From Bacteroidales bacterium (GTDB taxonomy: Bacteria > Bacteroidota > Bacteroidia > Bacteroidales > JAUNSR01): 64,000 nucleotides of DNA. The notes under the pieces were generated by a model that saw nothing but the letters and a program-made list of their open reading frames with translations, was not told the origin of the DNA and did not search any database. Position numbers and translations under genes: made by a program. Positions within the stretch are counted from its first letter, which is position 1. Each line of letters begins with the position of its first letter. The stretch lies in NCBI GenBank assembly GCA_030539115.1, contig JAUNSR010000006.1, positions 1-64,000 on the forward strand. Reading direction: 5' to 3'. This document shows positions 48,051 through 56,885 of the stretch, in pieces.

Positions 48051-49013
48051 TTATTTTACACAGCGAATAGGAAGAGCAGCATTAACCTCCATTGTTTTTT
48101 CTAAAACCACAAAGTTATTGTCGCCTAATGCATAAGCTTGTTTAAATCCTCTTGCTGAAGTTTCTTTTCCGTCAGTTTTGTTTAATTCACCTGCCCAGAA
48201 ATAGCCTGCTTTGGGAAGATATAATTTTGCATCAGCCTGAGCTCTTGCAGCTTCGTCATCACCTTCAATTTTGTAATATCCTGTTCCCATAATCAAAAGA
48301 GAGTTATAAAAATCAAGGGCAGCGTAATATTCTTCATCAGATTGGAATATGCCATCATAATCAACCCAAGCGGCATTTGTAAGCTTTTTCATCTCTTCCA
48401 TAGTAGGGATTCTCCAGCCTTCAGGACAAGGAGTATTTGCAGCAACGCTCCAATCCAAATCTCCACCTTTAGATTCCTTGTTGTAGAAAGAATTTACACC
48501 TGAAGCATCAGCAACAGGAATACTGTTTCCAAACTGATAGTAATCGCCTATTGCCTGAGCATTTTCTTCAGCAGTAGCAGTTTTTGAATAAGCCTTTGTT
48601 GCACCAAGGTTTCTATCCAAGATATCAAATCCCATCGTTTCTTTCAAAGAGATTGCTTTATAATCATTTATGTCCGCCTTTTTTATAGCCAATTGAATTT
48701 GACAAGAAGCTGTTTGTCCTGAAGTTTCATTTTTAGCTGATATAGTTACATTTCCGTAACTAAACTTTTTCAAAGACAAAGTACCTGTATTATCAACAGC
48801 TAAAATTTCGGGATTAGATGAACTCCATGTTATATCTTTATTATCAGCATTATTCGGAGTAATTGTCAAAGTAAGAGAAGGTGCTTTACTGTCATAATAA
48901 ATTACACTTTCAGAACTTTTCAGTGCCAAATTAGTTACCAAAATTGGATCATCTTCTGAAGAACAACCTGAAAACAATGCACCGATTGCTAAAACGACAA
49001 ATAGTTTTTTCAT
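48051..49013 (-). CDS. Ig-like (BIG2) domain lipoprotein
   Basis: 320 residues. Lipoprotein signal IGALFSGCSSED (Cys18). Residues about 28-115 form a bacterial Ig-like BIG2 domain (LTITPNNADNKDITWSSSNPEILAVDNTGTLSLKKFSYGNVTISAK). The C-terminal ~190 residues resemble the FISUMP / C-lectin-like module (FDILDRNLGATKAYS, CPEGWRIPTMEEMKKL, LPIRCVK). It is probably displayed on the surface and may bind the substrate of the TonB system downstream. It has its own -7 element (TACATTTG, plus coordinates 49060-49067) and its own terminator, and should be made in greater amount than the genes behind it. Confidence 0.8.
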   Translation of the reverse strand: MKKLFVVLAIGALFSGCSSEDDPILVTNLALKSSESVIYYDSKAPSLTLTITPNNADNKDITWSSSNPEILAVDNTGTLSLKKFSYGNVTISAKNETSGQTASCQIQLAIKKADINDYKAISLKETMGFDILDRNLGATKAYSKTATAEENAQAIGDYYQFGNSIPVADASGVNSFYNKESKGGDLDWSVAANTPCPEGWRIPTMEEMKKLTNAAWVDYDGIFQSDEEYYAALDFYNSLLIMGTGYYKIEGDDEAARAQADAKLYLPKAGYFWAGELNKTDGKETSARGFKQAYALGDNNFVVLEKTMEVNAALPIRCVK

Positions 49014-49059
49014 TTCTTACAAAAATTTAAATTAATTAATATGGTGTTTTTTTATACCC

Positions 49060-49067
49060 CAAATGTA
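49060..49067 (-). promoter_or_regulatory. -7 element of the Ig-like lipoprotein / TonB operon
   Basis: The minus strand reads TACATTTG, matching TAnnTTTG, 47 bp before the ATG. No good -33 element at 19-21 bp. The rest of 49014-49340 shows no other feature; the plus-strand gene at 49341 lacks a recognisable promoter. Confidence 0.5.
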
Positions 49068-49340
49068 TACTATATTTTTATAATTTTAATATTTATGCAA
49101 ATATTTTTCTGTTTTCACATTCATTTTTACTACATTTTGTTACTATATCAATTTATTTAGTTTCATTTTCAAAGTTCACAGAGGTTATTTTATATAATAT
49201 TAGTTAATAAAAAGAAGTGATACTATATTAAATTTTTAATATTTACTTTGTGTAAAATTATTTTCATGGGCAATAAGGTTATATAATGCCTTAGTTAAAG
49301 CATGAATTAAGCTATCGTTCAGCAATTCAATTAAAAATAT

Positions 49341-50306
49341 ATGCTTCATAATAAATCAAACCTATTTATCAGTCTGTTTTTCTCTCTCATAGCTGTTACC
49401 TGCACAACCAAAGAATCAAATAAATCAATTTTAAAAGATACAGTAAAAGCTGCCAAGACATCCCCGGCATTTACATTCAAAGAGATCGATTATCCCATTT
49501 TTATTGACAATAAAGAAATGAAAATTGAATACAAGCTTTGTCATTTTTGGGACAGCACCTATTTTGAAAATTTCATACCAAAAAGAGATTCAGACTATCT
49601 CAGCAATATTTTAGATAGGTATATTATGTTCCTGTCAATCAACGACTCGGCGTATCTAAACAACAGCATAAAAAATTTTTACAAGAGACTAAACACAAAT
49701 AAAGATGCCGTTATTACAACTAAAAGTATTTCAGATCATATCCTCTATAACCCTATTTCAAACAAAAGAGATGATAAAATATATGAGATATTTCTAAAAA
49801 ACTATCTTCTTTCACCTTTTGCAAATAAGGAAACATATTTTTCAGACTCGGTAAGGCTGGCGTTAGTAATGAAAAATCAAATTGGCAATACAGCGATTGA
49901 TTTTAAATATCTGAACAAAAATGGGACAATAAGCCAAATGCATAATCTGAAAGCAGAAAATCTGATTCTCTTCTTTTATAATCCCGGGTGTCATGCATGC
50001 CAAGAAACAATAGAAAGCCTCAAGTCTTCACAGACTATCAATGATTATATAAAGAAAAAGAAAATCAAAATTCTTGCTGTTTTCCCTGACAATAATATTG
50101 ATGAATGGAAAAATGGTTTTTCTGAAATACCCGATTTCTGGATAAACGGATATGATTCTGAAAGGGCTATCGATGATATTCCTCTTTACGATTTAAAAGC
50201 CATCCCAACAATATATCTTCTCGACAAGAATAAAAAGGTTATAATAAAGGATGGCACAACAGGCAAAATAGAGAATTTTCTTAAAATAATCAATACCTAC
50301 AATTAA
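49341..50306 (+). CDS. Thioredoxin-like lipoprotein (DUF5106-like)
   Basis: 321 residues. Lipoprotein signal SLIAVTCTT (Cys21). The N-terminal part (KLCHFWDSTYFENF ... LDRYIMFL) looks like the helical DUF5106 domain that precedes thioredoxin folds in Bacteroidota. The thioredoxin domain follows, with active site NPGCHACQ (Cys217, Cys220) and cis-Pro segment LKAIPTIYLLD. CHAC is an unusual dipeptide between the cysteines. It would act as a periplasm-facing thiol reductase or isomerase. It is divergent from the Ig-like lipoprotein gene and convergent with the trp operon. Confidence 0.8.
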   Translation: MLHNKSNLFISLFFSLIAVTCTTKESNKSILKDTVKAAKTSPAFTFKEIDYPIFIDNKEMKIEYKLCHFWDSTYFENFIPKRDSDYLSNILDRYIMFLSINDSAYLNNSIKNFYKRLNTNKDAVITTKSISDHILYNPISNKRDDKIYEIFLKNYLLSPFANKETYFSDSVRLALVMKNQIGNTAIDFKYLNKNGTISQMHNLKAENLILFFYNPGCHACQETIESLKSSQTINDYIKKKKIKILAVFPDNNIDEWKNGFSEIPDFWINGYDSERAIDDIPLYDLKAIPTIYLLDKNKKVIIKDGTTGKIENFLKIINTYN

Positions 50307-50312
50307 ACCAAT

Positions 50313-50373
50313 AAAAAAGGTAGGATTTTTATCATTACAAATATCCTTGTAATCATATAAATCTCACCTTTTT
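50313..50373. terminator. Bidirectional terminator between the thioredoxin-like gene and trpA
   Basis: AAAAAAGGT (50313-50321) pairs with ACCTTTTT (50366-50373), with an inner ATTACAA/TTGTAAT stem. It lies between convergent genes. Confidence 0.75.
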
Positions 50374-50459
50374 AACAAAGCCTCTGCAATGATCATTATT
50401 TCAACAATCAACGCATCATCCAAAACATTTTATTATTGCTAAAATAAAACTCAAAGGTA

Positions 50460-51233
50460 TTAGTTCTTAAGTTTCTTTACAAGTTTCTCAACAGCCTCAT
50501 CAATAGAATTATTTTCGCCAAGAAGTTTGACAAACAAAGATCCTACAATAGCTCCGTCAGCATATTTGTTTGCCAATGAATAAAGCTTATTGTTTGAGAT
50601 GCCAAAGCCTATCATTCTTGGATTATTCAAATTCATTTGCTTGACACGCTTAAAATATTCAACCACATCACTGTCAAAATCATCCTTTGCTCCGGTTGTG
50701 GATGCAGTTGAAACCATATAAATAAAACCATCGGTAGCTTTATCTATCTCCATGATTCTCTCTTTGGAAGTTTCAGGAGTTATAAGCATTGTAAATTTTA
50801 GCTCATTCTTTAAAATAATATCCTTGTAATGCTCAATATACTCCTTAAAAGGCAGATCGGGAATAATAAGCCCATCAACACCTACCTCTTTACATTTCTC
50901 ACAAAACCTTTCAAAGCCAAAATGCATGATAGGATTAAGATAACCCATAAAAACAAGAGGAATTGAGCAATCTTTTCTGACATCTTTAATTTGAGAGAAA
51001 ATCTCATCAAGAGACATTCCATTTTTTAATGCCATCGTTGAGGAATCCTGAATGGTTTTACCATCTGCCATTGGGTCAGAAAAAGGAATACCAATTTCAA
51101 TCATATCAACGCCATGTTTTTCAAGACTCACAATAATTTCTTTTACAGAATTTTTTACAGGATATCCTGCAGTAAAGAAAACAGACAACTTATCTTTTTT
51201 GTCTGATTTAAAAAGCTTAGTAATTCTATTCAT
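50460..51233 (-). CDS. trpA: Tryptophan synthase alpha chain
   Basis: 257 residues. It cleaves indole-3-glycerol phosphate to indole, which is channelled to TrpB. Catalytic Glu46 and Asp57 are in the signature DMIEIGIPFSDPMADG; the phosphate-binding segments GFGISN and GAIVGS are present. It is the last gene of the trp operon, 15 bp after trpF. It is separated from its partner trpB, which is the first gene, as in other Bacteroidales. Confidence 0.97.
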   Translation of the reverse strand: MNRITKLFKSDKKDKLSVFFTAGYPVKNSVKEIIVSLEKHGVDMIEIGIPFSDPMADGKTIQDSSTMALKNGMSLDEIFSQIKDVRKDCSIPLVFMGYLNPIMHFGFERFCEKCKEVGVDGLIIPDLPFKEYIEHYKDIILKNELKFTMLITPETSKERIMEIDKATDGFIYMVSTASTTGAKDDFDSDVVEYFKRVKQMNLNNPRMIGFGISNNKLYSLANKYADGAIVGSLFVKLLGENNSIDEAVEKLVKKLKN

Positions 51234-51248
51234 AATCTTTTATATTTT

Positions 51249-51857
51249 TTATTTCCTAATTTCTTCGATAAATTTTTTCAACAGTGGAATATTCTTTATT
51301 CCGGGTTCAATCTCAAAGCGGCTGTTTAGATCCACTCCATAAAAATTTTCATTTCTTATTTTTTTAATCTCCCCGGCATTTTCAACCCCTATTCCACCGC
51401 TTATAAAAAAAGGTTTTCTTCCTTTATAATTTTCCACAATACTCCAATCAAACTGCCTGCCGCTTCCTCCATAGGTTTTACATTTTGTATCAAAAAGCAG
51501 AAAGTCACAGCAATCGTCATTTTGATAATCATAGCTCAATTCAATATCACTTTCATCTTCTATTGAAATTGCCTTGATAACCTTAGCGCCATTTTCTTTT
51601 ATTAACCTGCAAAATTCAGGCTTTTCGCTGCCATGAAGCTGAATGACAGATAGATTATACCTCTTTATCATATCATCAATAATCTCTTTGCTCTCATTTA
51701 CAAAAACTCCGACACGTTCAGCAAAAGTCGGTGGCATCACATTCTCAACAAATCTTTTTGACTTGCTGTAGAATATCATCCCAACATAGTCCACTTCGCA
51801 TCTATCAACGGAACTCATATTTTCAGGATTTTTCAGTCCGCAAACCTTGATCTTCAT
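51249..51857 (-). CDS. trpF: Phosphoribosylanthranilate isomerase
   Basis: 202 residues, a compact TIM barrel. The catalytic Cys is in MKIKVCGLKNPENM and the catalytic Asp in DFLLFDTKCKTYGGSGRQFDW; the phosphate loop is FFISGGIGVENAGE. It converts N-(5'-phosphoribosyl)anthranilate to CdRP, the substrate of TrpC. It follows trpC after a 96-bp spacer, the longest within the trpD-C-F-A part of the operon. Confidence 0.96.
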   Translation of the reverse strand: MKIKVCGLKNPENMSSVDRCEVDYVGMIFYSKSKRFVENVMPPTFAERVGVFVNESKEIIDDMIKRYNLSVIQLHGSEKPEFCRLIKENGAKVIKAISIEDESDIELSYDYQNDDCCDFLLFDTKCKTYGGSGRQFDWSIVENYKGRKPFFISGGIGVENAGEIKKIRNENFYGVDLNSRFEIEPGIKNIPLLKKFIEEIRK

Positions 51858-51953
51858 TTTTATATATTGTATGTAAAACTCCTAAATAAATATCTTTTCT
51901 TATTCTAAATAATACATTCCATCAACCGGAATATATCAGCTCGTTTTTTGATT

Positions 51954-52709
51954 TTATCTTATCAGATTGCCGTTCATCAAATTTTCACCTACAAGAAATC
52001 CGTCATAGCCCACATTTTTGAGCATCTCCATATCCTCCCATGAAGATATCCCGCTTTCAGAGATTTTAACAACATCATTAGGCAGTTTGTCAAACAAATC
52101 AACCGACTGTTTAATATCAGTCCTGAATGTTGTCAAATCCCTGTTATTGACACCTATTATATCAACATAATCGCAGAAATGATCAAGCTCTTTTTCATTG
52201 TGAACCTCAAGAAGCACCTCCAATTTCAAAGAATGAGCAAGGAATGCCAAGTCTTTCAATTTATTCTTTTCCAAAGCAGCCGCTATAAGCAGTATTGTGT
52301 CTGCCTGAGCAAGAGCAGCTTCAAAAATCTGATACTCATCGATTACAAAATCTTTTCTAAGCACAGGAAGGTCAGTGATTTTTCTGACATTCTCGAGATC
52401 TTTAAGCGAACCGCCAAAATATTTCTTATCTGTTAGCACTGATATCCCTGAGGCGCCCAACTTCTCGTACAATGGAATTATTTCTTCTACATTTGCATTC
52501 TCCTTTATCACACCTTTTGAGGGCGAAGAGCGTTTAAATTCAGATATTATTCCATATTTAGATTTTTTTATTGAATGGCTCATTGAGCATCTCTTCTCTT
52601 TAGCCGAATAATCGCCGAGCATCTCAACAATCAATGACTTTGAAACCACAGATTTTCTTATCTCTATTTCACCGACTTTATCGGCAAGTATTTTATTTAG
52701 GATATTCAT
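51954..52709 (-). CDS. trpC: Indole-3-glycerol-phosphate synthase
   Basis: 251 residues. The TIM barrel carries the expected motifs: SEFKRSSPSKG (catalytic Lys), VLTDKKYFGG, VLRKDFVIDEYQI, LLIAAAL, LLEVHNEKEL, GVNNRDL and SESGI. It closes the indole ring from CdRP. The C-terminus stops at GFLVGENLMNGNLIR, about ten residues short of the usual last helix, and an unusually long spacer follows. This may be natural or may reflect a small frameshift near the 3' end. It lies 15 bp after trpD. Confidence 0.94.
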   Translation of the reverse strand: MNILNKILADKVGEIEIRKSVVSKSLIVEMLGDYSAKEKRCSMSHSIKKSKYGIISEFKRSSPSKGVIKENANVEEIIPLYEKLGASGISVLTDKKYFGGSLKDLENVRKITDLPVLRKDFVIDEYQIFEAALAQADTILLIAAALEKNKLKDLAFLAHSLKLEVLLEVHNEKELDHFCDYVDIIGVNNRDLTTFRTDIKQSVDLFDKLPNDVVKISESGISSWEDMEMLKNVGYDGFLVGENLMNGNLIR

Positions 52710-52724
52710 ACCATCAAATATTTT

Positions 52725-53720
52725 CTAAGAAACACATTCAATAAATTTTTCAAAACATCTCTTTGCTCTTCCATCAATCAATGAACGCTCTGCCTCTTCA
52801 AGGCATGATTGAATATCAGCATCACTTTTAAATGTATTTATAGCATAGGCTGCATTTGCAAGCACAGTGTTTCTTTTGTCGGCTGAACAAGTATTGTTAA
52901 GCACGGTATCAAACACATGCGCTGCTTCAGCCACACTGCTTCCACCGTAAAGCTCCTCCTCTTTTGATATTTTAAGCCCTAATTCAGATGGTGAAACAAT
53001 TTTCTCGCCCTTTTTGCTAAAGCACTTGAAATCTCCGGTAAGTGATATCTCATCATAGCCATCAAGAGAATGCACAATCATATATTTTGCATTGCTTTGC
53101 TGAAAAAGATAATTATAAAGTCTGCCCATCTTTAGATTATATACACCAAGAAGCTGCTTTTGAGGCATTCCAGGATTAACAAGTGGTCCCATCATATTGA
53201 AAAAAGTTCTTACTCCCAACTCTTTTCTTATCGGTGCCACCTGTTTCATAATAGGGTGAAAATAAGGAGCGTGAAGGAAAGTAAAATTAGACTTTTCAAG
53301 AGTTCGCTTCAAGTCATCCTTGTTTTTCTGGAACTTAGCACCGTGAAATTCAAGTACATTTGAAGCCCCGCTTACAGAAGTTGCCGCATAATTGCCATGT
53401 TTGATTACAGGATAGCCGGCTCCTGCCACAACAAAAGATGCTGCAGTCGAGATATTAAAGGTATTTTTGTTGTCTCCTCCGGTTCCTACAATATCAACAG
53501 CACCATATTCCGACAAATCAAGTTGTGTGCATGTCTCCAAAAGAGCTTTTCTAAACCCGGAAAGCTCATCAAGGGTTATTCCTCTCATTTGAAACACTGT
53601 CATGAATGAGGCTATTTGAGAATTATTGTATTTATTCTCGCCAATATTCAGGAGTACCTTTTCTGCCTCATCCTCTGAAAGGCATTGGTGTGTATATAAT
53701 TTGTTTAATATATCTTTCAT
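52725..53720 (-). CDS. trpD: Anthranilate phosphoribosyltransferase
   Basis: 331 residues, standard length, with no fused amidotransferase domain. It joins anthranilate to PRPP. The PRPP-binding signature GTGGDNKNTFNISTAASFV and the anthranilate-binding segments KHGNYAATSVSGASN and VRTFFNMMGPLVNP are intact. It lies 49 bp after trpE, where trpG would normally be found in Bacteroidales. Confidence 0.96.
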   Translation of the reverse strand: MKDILNKLYTHQCLSEDEAEKVLLNIGENKYNNSQIASFMTVFQMRGITLDELSGFRKALLETCTQLDLSEYGAVDIVGTGGDNKNTFNISTAASFVVAGAGYPVIKHGNYAATSVSGASNVLEFHGAKFQKNKDDLKRTLEKSNFTFLHAPYFHPIMKQVAPIRKELGVRTFFNMMGPLVNPGMPQKQLLGVYNLKMGRLYNYLFQQSNAKYMIVHSLDGYDEISLTGDFKCFSKKGEKIVSPSELGLKISKEEELYGGSSVAEAAHVFDTVLNNTCSADKRNTVLANAAYAINTFKSDADIQSCLEEAERSLIDGRAKRCFEKFIECVS

Positions 53721-53769
53721 CTTATCCTACATTATAAAATTCGTACGTTTACTTTATTTTCTCAATCAA

Positions 53770-55248
53770 TCATTTCACAAAGGAAAGATTATTTGCCTTT
53801 GAACAGTCATCAGCCAGAATAATAGCTTTTCTTAAAGCCCCTAATTTATTGTGAACCTCCTGAAGCTCATTCTCCGGGTCAGATTTGGCAACAATTCCGC
53901 CGCCGGCCTGAAAGAAAAGAGTATTTTCCTTACTCAAAAAGCTTCTTATGGTGATAGCCTGATTTACATCGCCATCAAAACCGATATAACCTATACAGCC
54001 ACCGTAAAAGCCTCTTGCCTGTGGCTCCAGCTCTCCGATTATTTGCAAAGCCCTGACTTTAGGCGCTCCTGAAAGAGTACCGGCAGGGAAAGTATCCAAG
54101 AATATCTGCATAGGATTATCCTTCGTTTTCAACTCTCCCGTAACCCTTGAAACGATATGAATTACGTGAGAATAATATTGAAGCTCCTTAAACTTCTTTA
54201 CATGAACATTCTCAGCATGTCTTGAGAGATCATTTCTTGCCAAATCAACAAGCATTACATGTTCAGCATTTTCTTTTGGATCTTTCAATAGAGCTTCAGA
54301 AATCAATGCATCCTGTTTTTCATCACCGCTTCTTTTAAATGTCCCTGCAATAGGATCTATATAAGCCTCATCACCCTTAATTCTAAAGTGTGTTTCAGGC
54401 GATGAACCGAAGATTTTGTAACTTCCGAAATCAAAATAAAAAAGATACGGAGAAGGATTAATTGATCGAAGAGCACGATACACATTAAAATCATCACCCA
54501 AGAAATGCTGGCTGAACTGACGTCCAAGCACTACTTGAAAGACATCACCTCTTTTGCAGTGCGCTATTCCTTTTTCTATAATATCAATATGCTCCTTGTC
54601 TGTGAGATTAGACCTTATTTCACCTGTTGCTGAAAAGCCGAAAACATCAAAATTGTTGTTCTCTATGTTTTTTACGACATTATCTATTGTAAGCTCCTCC
54701 CCTTCAGGCAGATTCTCAACAATATACATTTCATTCTTAAACATATTCATTACGATAAGATATCTATAATAGATATATTTCATGAAAGGCACTGTTTTAA
54801 AAGCCTCCTGTGAGGGATGAAACTTTACAGGCTCAATGAATGAGACTGCATCGTAGGATGTAAATCCAAAAACCCCATTAATGCCGGTTGGGTTCTGATT
54901 TGAAATTCTGCAAATCTCATCTTCTCCCTGATTTTTTGAAGTTACATCAAACATTGAACAAAAGTCGTTAAACTTCTCACTGATAAAATTCTTATTCTCA
55001 ATATCTATTTTAATATTTGAAATTGTATTATCCGGGCTTTTAATCTCTATCTCTTCATTCTTAACCTCGAAATGTGCAAGAGGACAAAATCCAATAAAGG
55101 AATAACTGCTCTCCGGGGTGCGGTATTCTGTAGATTCAAGCAATGCCGATTCGGGATATAAATCCCTTATTTTTAGATAAAGGGACACCGGTGTATGAAA
55201 ATCTGATAGCAAGCGTATGCTATATGTATTGAATTTAAATGTTTGCAT
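53770..55248 (-). CDS. trpE: Anthranilate synthase component I
   Basis: 492 residues. It makes anthranilate from chorismate with ammonia normally supplied by TrpG. The Trp feedback-binding motif LLES (residues 36-39) is present, so the enzyme is probably inhibited by tryptophan. The chorismate-binding core is complete (GDVFQVVLGRQFS, PSPYLFYFDFGSYKIFGSSPE, IAGTFKRSGDE, LPAGTLSGAPKVRA in the form TFPAGTLSGAPK, and YGGCIGYIGFDGDVNQAITIRSF). There is no glutaminase domain at the C-terminus, so it is not a TrpE-G fusion. It starts 119 bp after trpB. Confidence 0.96.
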   Translation of the reverse strand: MQTFKFNTYSIRLLSDFHTPVSLYLKIRDLYPESALLESTEYRTPESSYSFIGFCPLAHFEVKNEEIEIKSPDNTISNIKIDIENKNFISEKFNDFCSMFDVTSKNQGEDEICRISNQNPTGINGVFGFTSYDAVSFIEPVKFHPSQEAFKTVPFMKYIYYRYLIVMNMFKNEMYIVENLPEGEELTIDNVVKNIENNNFDVFGFSATGEIRSNLTDKEHIDIIEKGIAHCKRGDVFQVVLGRQFSQHFLGDDFNVYRALRSINPSPYLFYFDFGSYKIFGSSPETHFRIKGDEAYIDPIAGTFKRSGDEKQDALISEALLKDPKENAEHVMLVDLARNDLSRHAENVHVKKFKELQYYSHVIHIVSRVTGELKTKDNPMQIFLDTFPAGTLSGAPKVRALQIIGELEPQARGFYGGCIGYIGFDGDVNQAITIRSFLSKENTLFFQAGGGIVAKSDPENELQEVHNKLGALRKAIILADDCSKANNLSFVK

Positions 55249-55367
55249 TTTTTTTTATCATTTAATGTAAAAAGAGAAAGATTTTCAACTTACTCTTTTT
55301 GAGTAATATTACTTTTTAAGACTCTACTCTCTTTATTACTTATTAATAATTAGTTATTAATAAAAGA

Positions 55368-56552
55368 CTAAAACTTATCAATATACTTTAGATAAGTATC
55401 CATATCCTTGTCGCCTCTTCCCGAAAGAGTTATCACCACAACATCATTGGGGTTGAATTTCTTTTTATCCAAAACGGCAAGTGCATGAGAAGATTCCAAA
55501 GCAGGTATTATCCCCTCAACTCTTGTAAGCTGAAAAGCCGCCTTTAAAGCCTCATCATCAGTTATAGCAAAAACCTGAGAACGGCCTATGCCTGCAAGGT
55601 ATGAATGAAGAGGTCCGATACCCGGATAATCAAGACCTGCAGAAACAGAATAAGGCTCTATTATCTGACCATCCTTATCCTGCATAACCATTGTTCTTGA
55701 CCCGTGAATAACTCCTTTGCTTCCAACAGTCAGGGTAGCGGCTGTTTTGTCAGTATCGGCTCCCATGCCTCCAGCCTCGGCTGCAATAAATTTGGTTTCA
55801 GGACGGTTTAGATAATGGTAGAAAGTTCCTGCCGCATTGCTTCCTGCGCCGACACAGGCTATCAAATAATCCGGATAGTCCCTGCCCTCCTTTTCAAGAA
55901 GCTGTTTTTGAATCTCTTCACTTATAACAGACTGAAGTCTTGCCACCATATCGGGATATGGATGAGGACCTATAGTTGAACCGATTATATAGTAAGTATC
56001 CTTTGGATTGCAGCACCAGTCACGAATTGCCTCATTGGTTGCATCCTTTAATGTTTTGTTTCCTGAAACCACCGGAACGACTTCTGCTCCAAGCATTCTC
56101 ATTTTCTCGACATTAAGATGCTGACGTGCCACATCAAGCTCTCCCATATAAACTATACACTTCATATTCATCAAAGCACAAACGGTAGCTGTGGCAACTC
56201 CATGCTGACCTGCACCTGTTTCAGCAATTATCCTTGTCTTTCCCATCTCTCTTGCAATCAATATCTGACCTATTGTATTGTTGATTTTATGAGCTCCCGT
56301 ATGATTTAAATCCTCTCTTTTAAGATATACTTTAGTATTGTATTTTTCTGAAAGTCTTTCAGCAAAATAAAGAGGCGATGGACGTCCTACATAGTCTCTC
56401 AACAGCTGGTCGTATTGTTTTTTGAACTTCTCAGAATTCATAATTTTAAGATATGAGTTTCTAAGATTCTCTACATTCTTGTAAAGGATTTCAGGAATAA
56501 ACGCTCCACCAAATTCACCGTAATACCCGTTTTTGTCAACTTCAATTTTCAT
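55368..56552 (-). CDS. trpB: Tryptophan synthase beta chain
   Basis: 394 residues, TrpB1 type. PLP-bound Lys89 is in HTGAHKINN, the phosphate loop is GAGSNAAG, and the C-terminal LSGRGDKD segment is typical. It condenses indole with serine. It is the first gene of the operon, behind a 300-nt leader that contains a Trp-rich leader peptide and an intrinsic terminator. The gene order B-E-D-C-F-A is the Bacteroidales order minus trpG. Confidence 0.97.
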   Translation of the reverse strand: MKIEVDKNGYYGEFGGAFIPEILYKNVENLRNSYLKIMNSEKFKKQYDQLLRDYVGRPSPLYFAERLSEKYNTKVYLKREDLNHTGAHKINNTIGQILIAREMGKTRIIAETGAGQHGVATATVCALMNMKCIVYMGELDVARQHLNVEKMRMLGAEVVPVVSGNKTLKDATNEAIRDWCCNPKDTYYIIGSTIGPHPYPDMVARLQSVISEEIQKQLLEKEGRDYPDYLIACVGAGSNAAGTFYHYLNRPETKFIAAEAGGMGADTDKTAATLTVGSKGVIHGSRTMVMQDKDGQIIEPYSVSAGLDYPGIGPLHSYLAGIGRSQVFAITDDEALKAAFQLTRVEGIIPALESSHALAVLDKKKFNPNDVVVITLSGRGDKDMDTYLKYIDKF

Positions 56553-56600
56553 AATTCTTAATTCTTTAAATATTTTTATTTGTTATATTTTTTTTGGAAT

Positions 56601-56631
56601 AAAAAAAAGGCTGTCGTGAGTAACGACAGCC
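56601..56631 (-). terminator. Attenuator terminator of the trp operon
   Basis: Perfect 9-bp GC-rich stem GGCTGTCGT/ACGACAGCC (56609-56617 with 56623-56631), extended by A-T pairs, followed on the minus strand by eight T (56608-56601). It lies between the leader peptide and trpB. Its loop and 3' arm (CTCACGAC on the minus strand, 56620-56613) are exactly complementary to GTCGTGAG inside the leader reading frame (56686-56679). Confidence 0.9.
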
Positions 56632-56674
56632 TTTTTCTATATATAGCTTTTACAACGATTATAGATATGACAGT

Positions 56675-56728
56675 TTAGCTCACGACTTTAAAAAGTTGCA
56701 AGTGCCACCACCAAAATTTATTTATCAT
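56675..56728 (-). CDS. trpL: trp leader peptide with three consecutive Trp codons
   Basis: A 17-codon frame, MINKFWWWHLQLFKVVS, stop TAA at 56677-56675. Codons 6-8 (56713-56705) are TGG TGG TGG. It lies about 120 nt after the predicted transcription start and 44 nt before the terminator stem. A ribosome stalled at the Trp codons would leave codons 15-17 (GTC GTG AG) free to pair with the terminator's 3' arm and prevent termination. A ribosome that reaches the stop would cover this segment and let the terminator form. Chance occurrence of three adjacent Trp codons exactly here is very unlikely. Confidence 0.9.
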   Translation of the reverse strand: MINKFWWWHLQLFKVVS

Positions 56729-56855
56729 TGAAACTCTCATTTTTATCAAAAACTATTTAATTATTAATTATTTTATTTTTCCGTTCGAGATATATTCTCT
56801 TCGGAAAATTATTTTAAGAGAATAGTGAACAAATCCAAATCCTCCGTTATGCTTG

Positions 56856-56885
56856 CAAATGTATATATTATTTGGAAAATGCAAT
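56856..56885 (-). promoter_or_regulatory. Promoter of the trp operon
   Basis: On the minus strand ATTG (plus coordinates 56882-56885), 18 bp, then TACATTTG (56856-56863), a good -7 match with a near-consensus -33. Transcription should begin near 56850, giving a leader of about 300 nt. Confidence 0.65.

Noticed and set aside
53721-53769. Possibility that trpG is fused to trpE or trpD
   Set aside because: TrpE and TrpD have standard lengths and lack the Cys-His-Glu glutaminase motifs.
56553-56850. T-box riboswitch or TRAP-like control of the trp operon
   Set aside because: No T-box core sequence or GAG/UAG repeat series is seen; the Trp-codon leader peptide and the competing pairing explain the region better.
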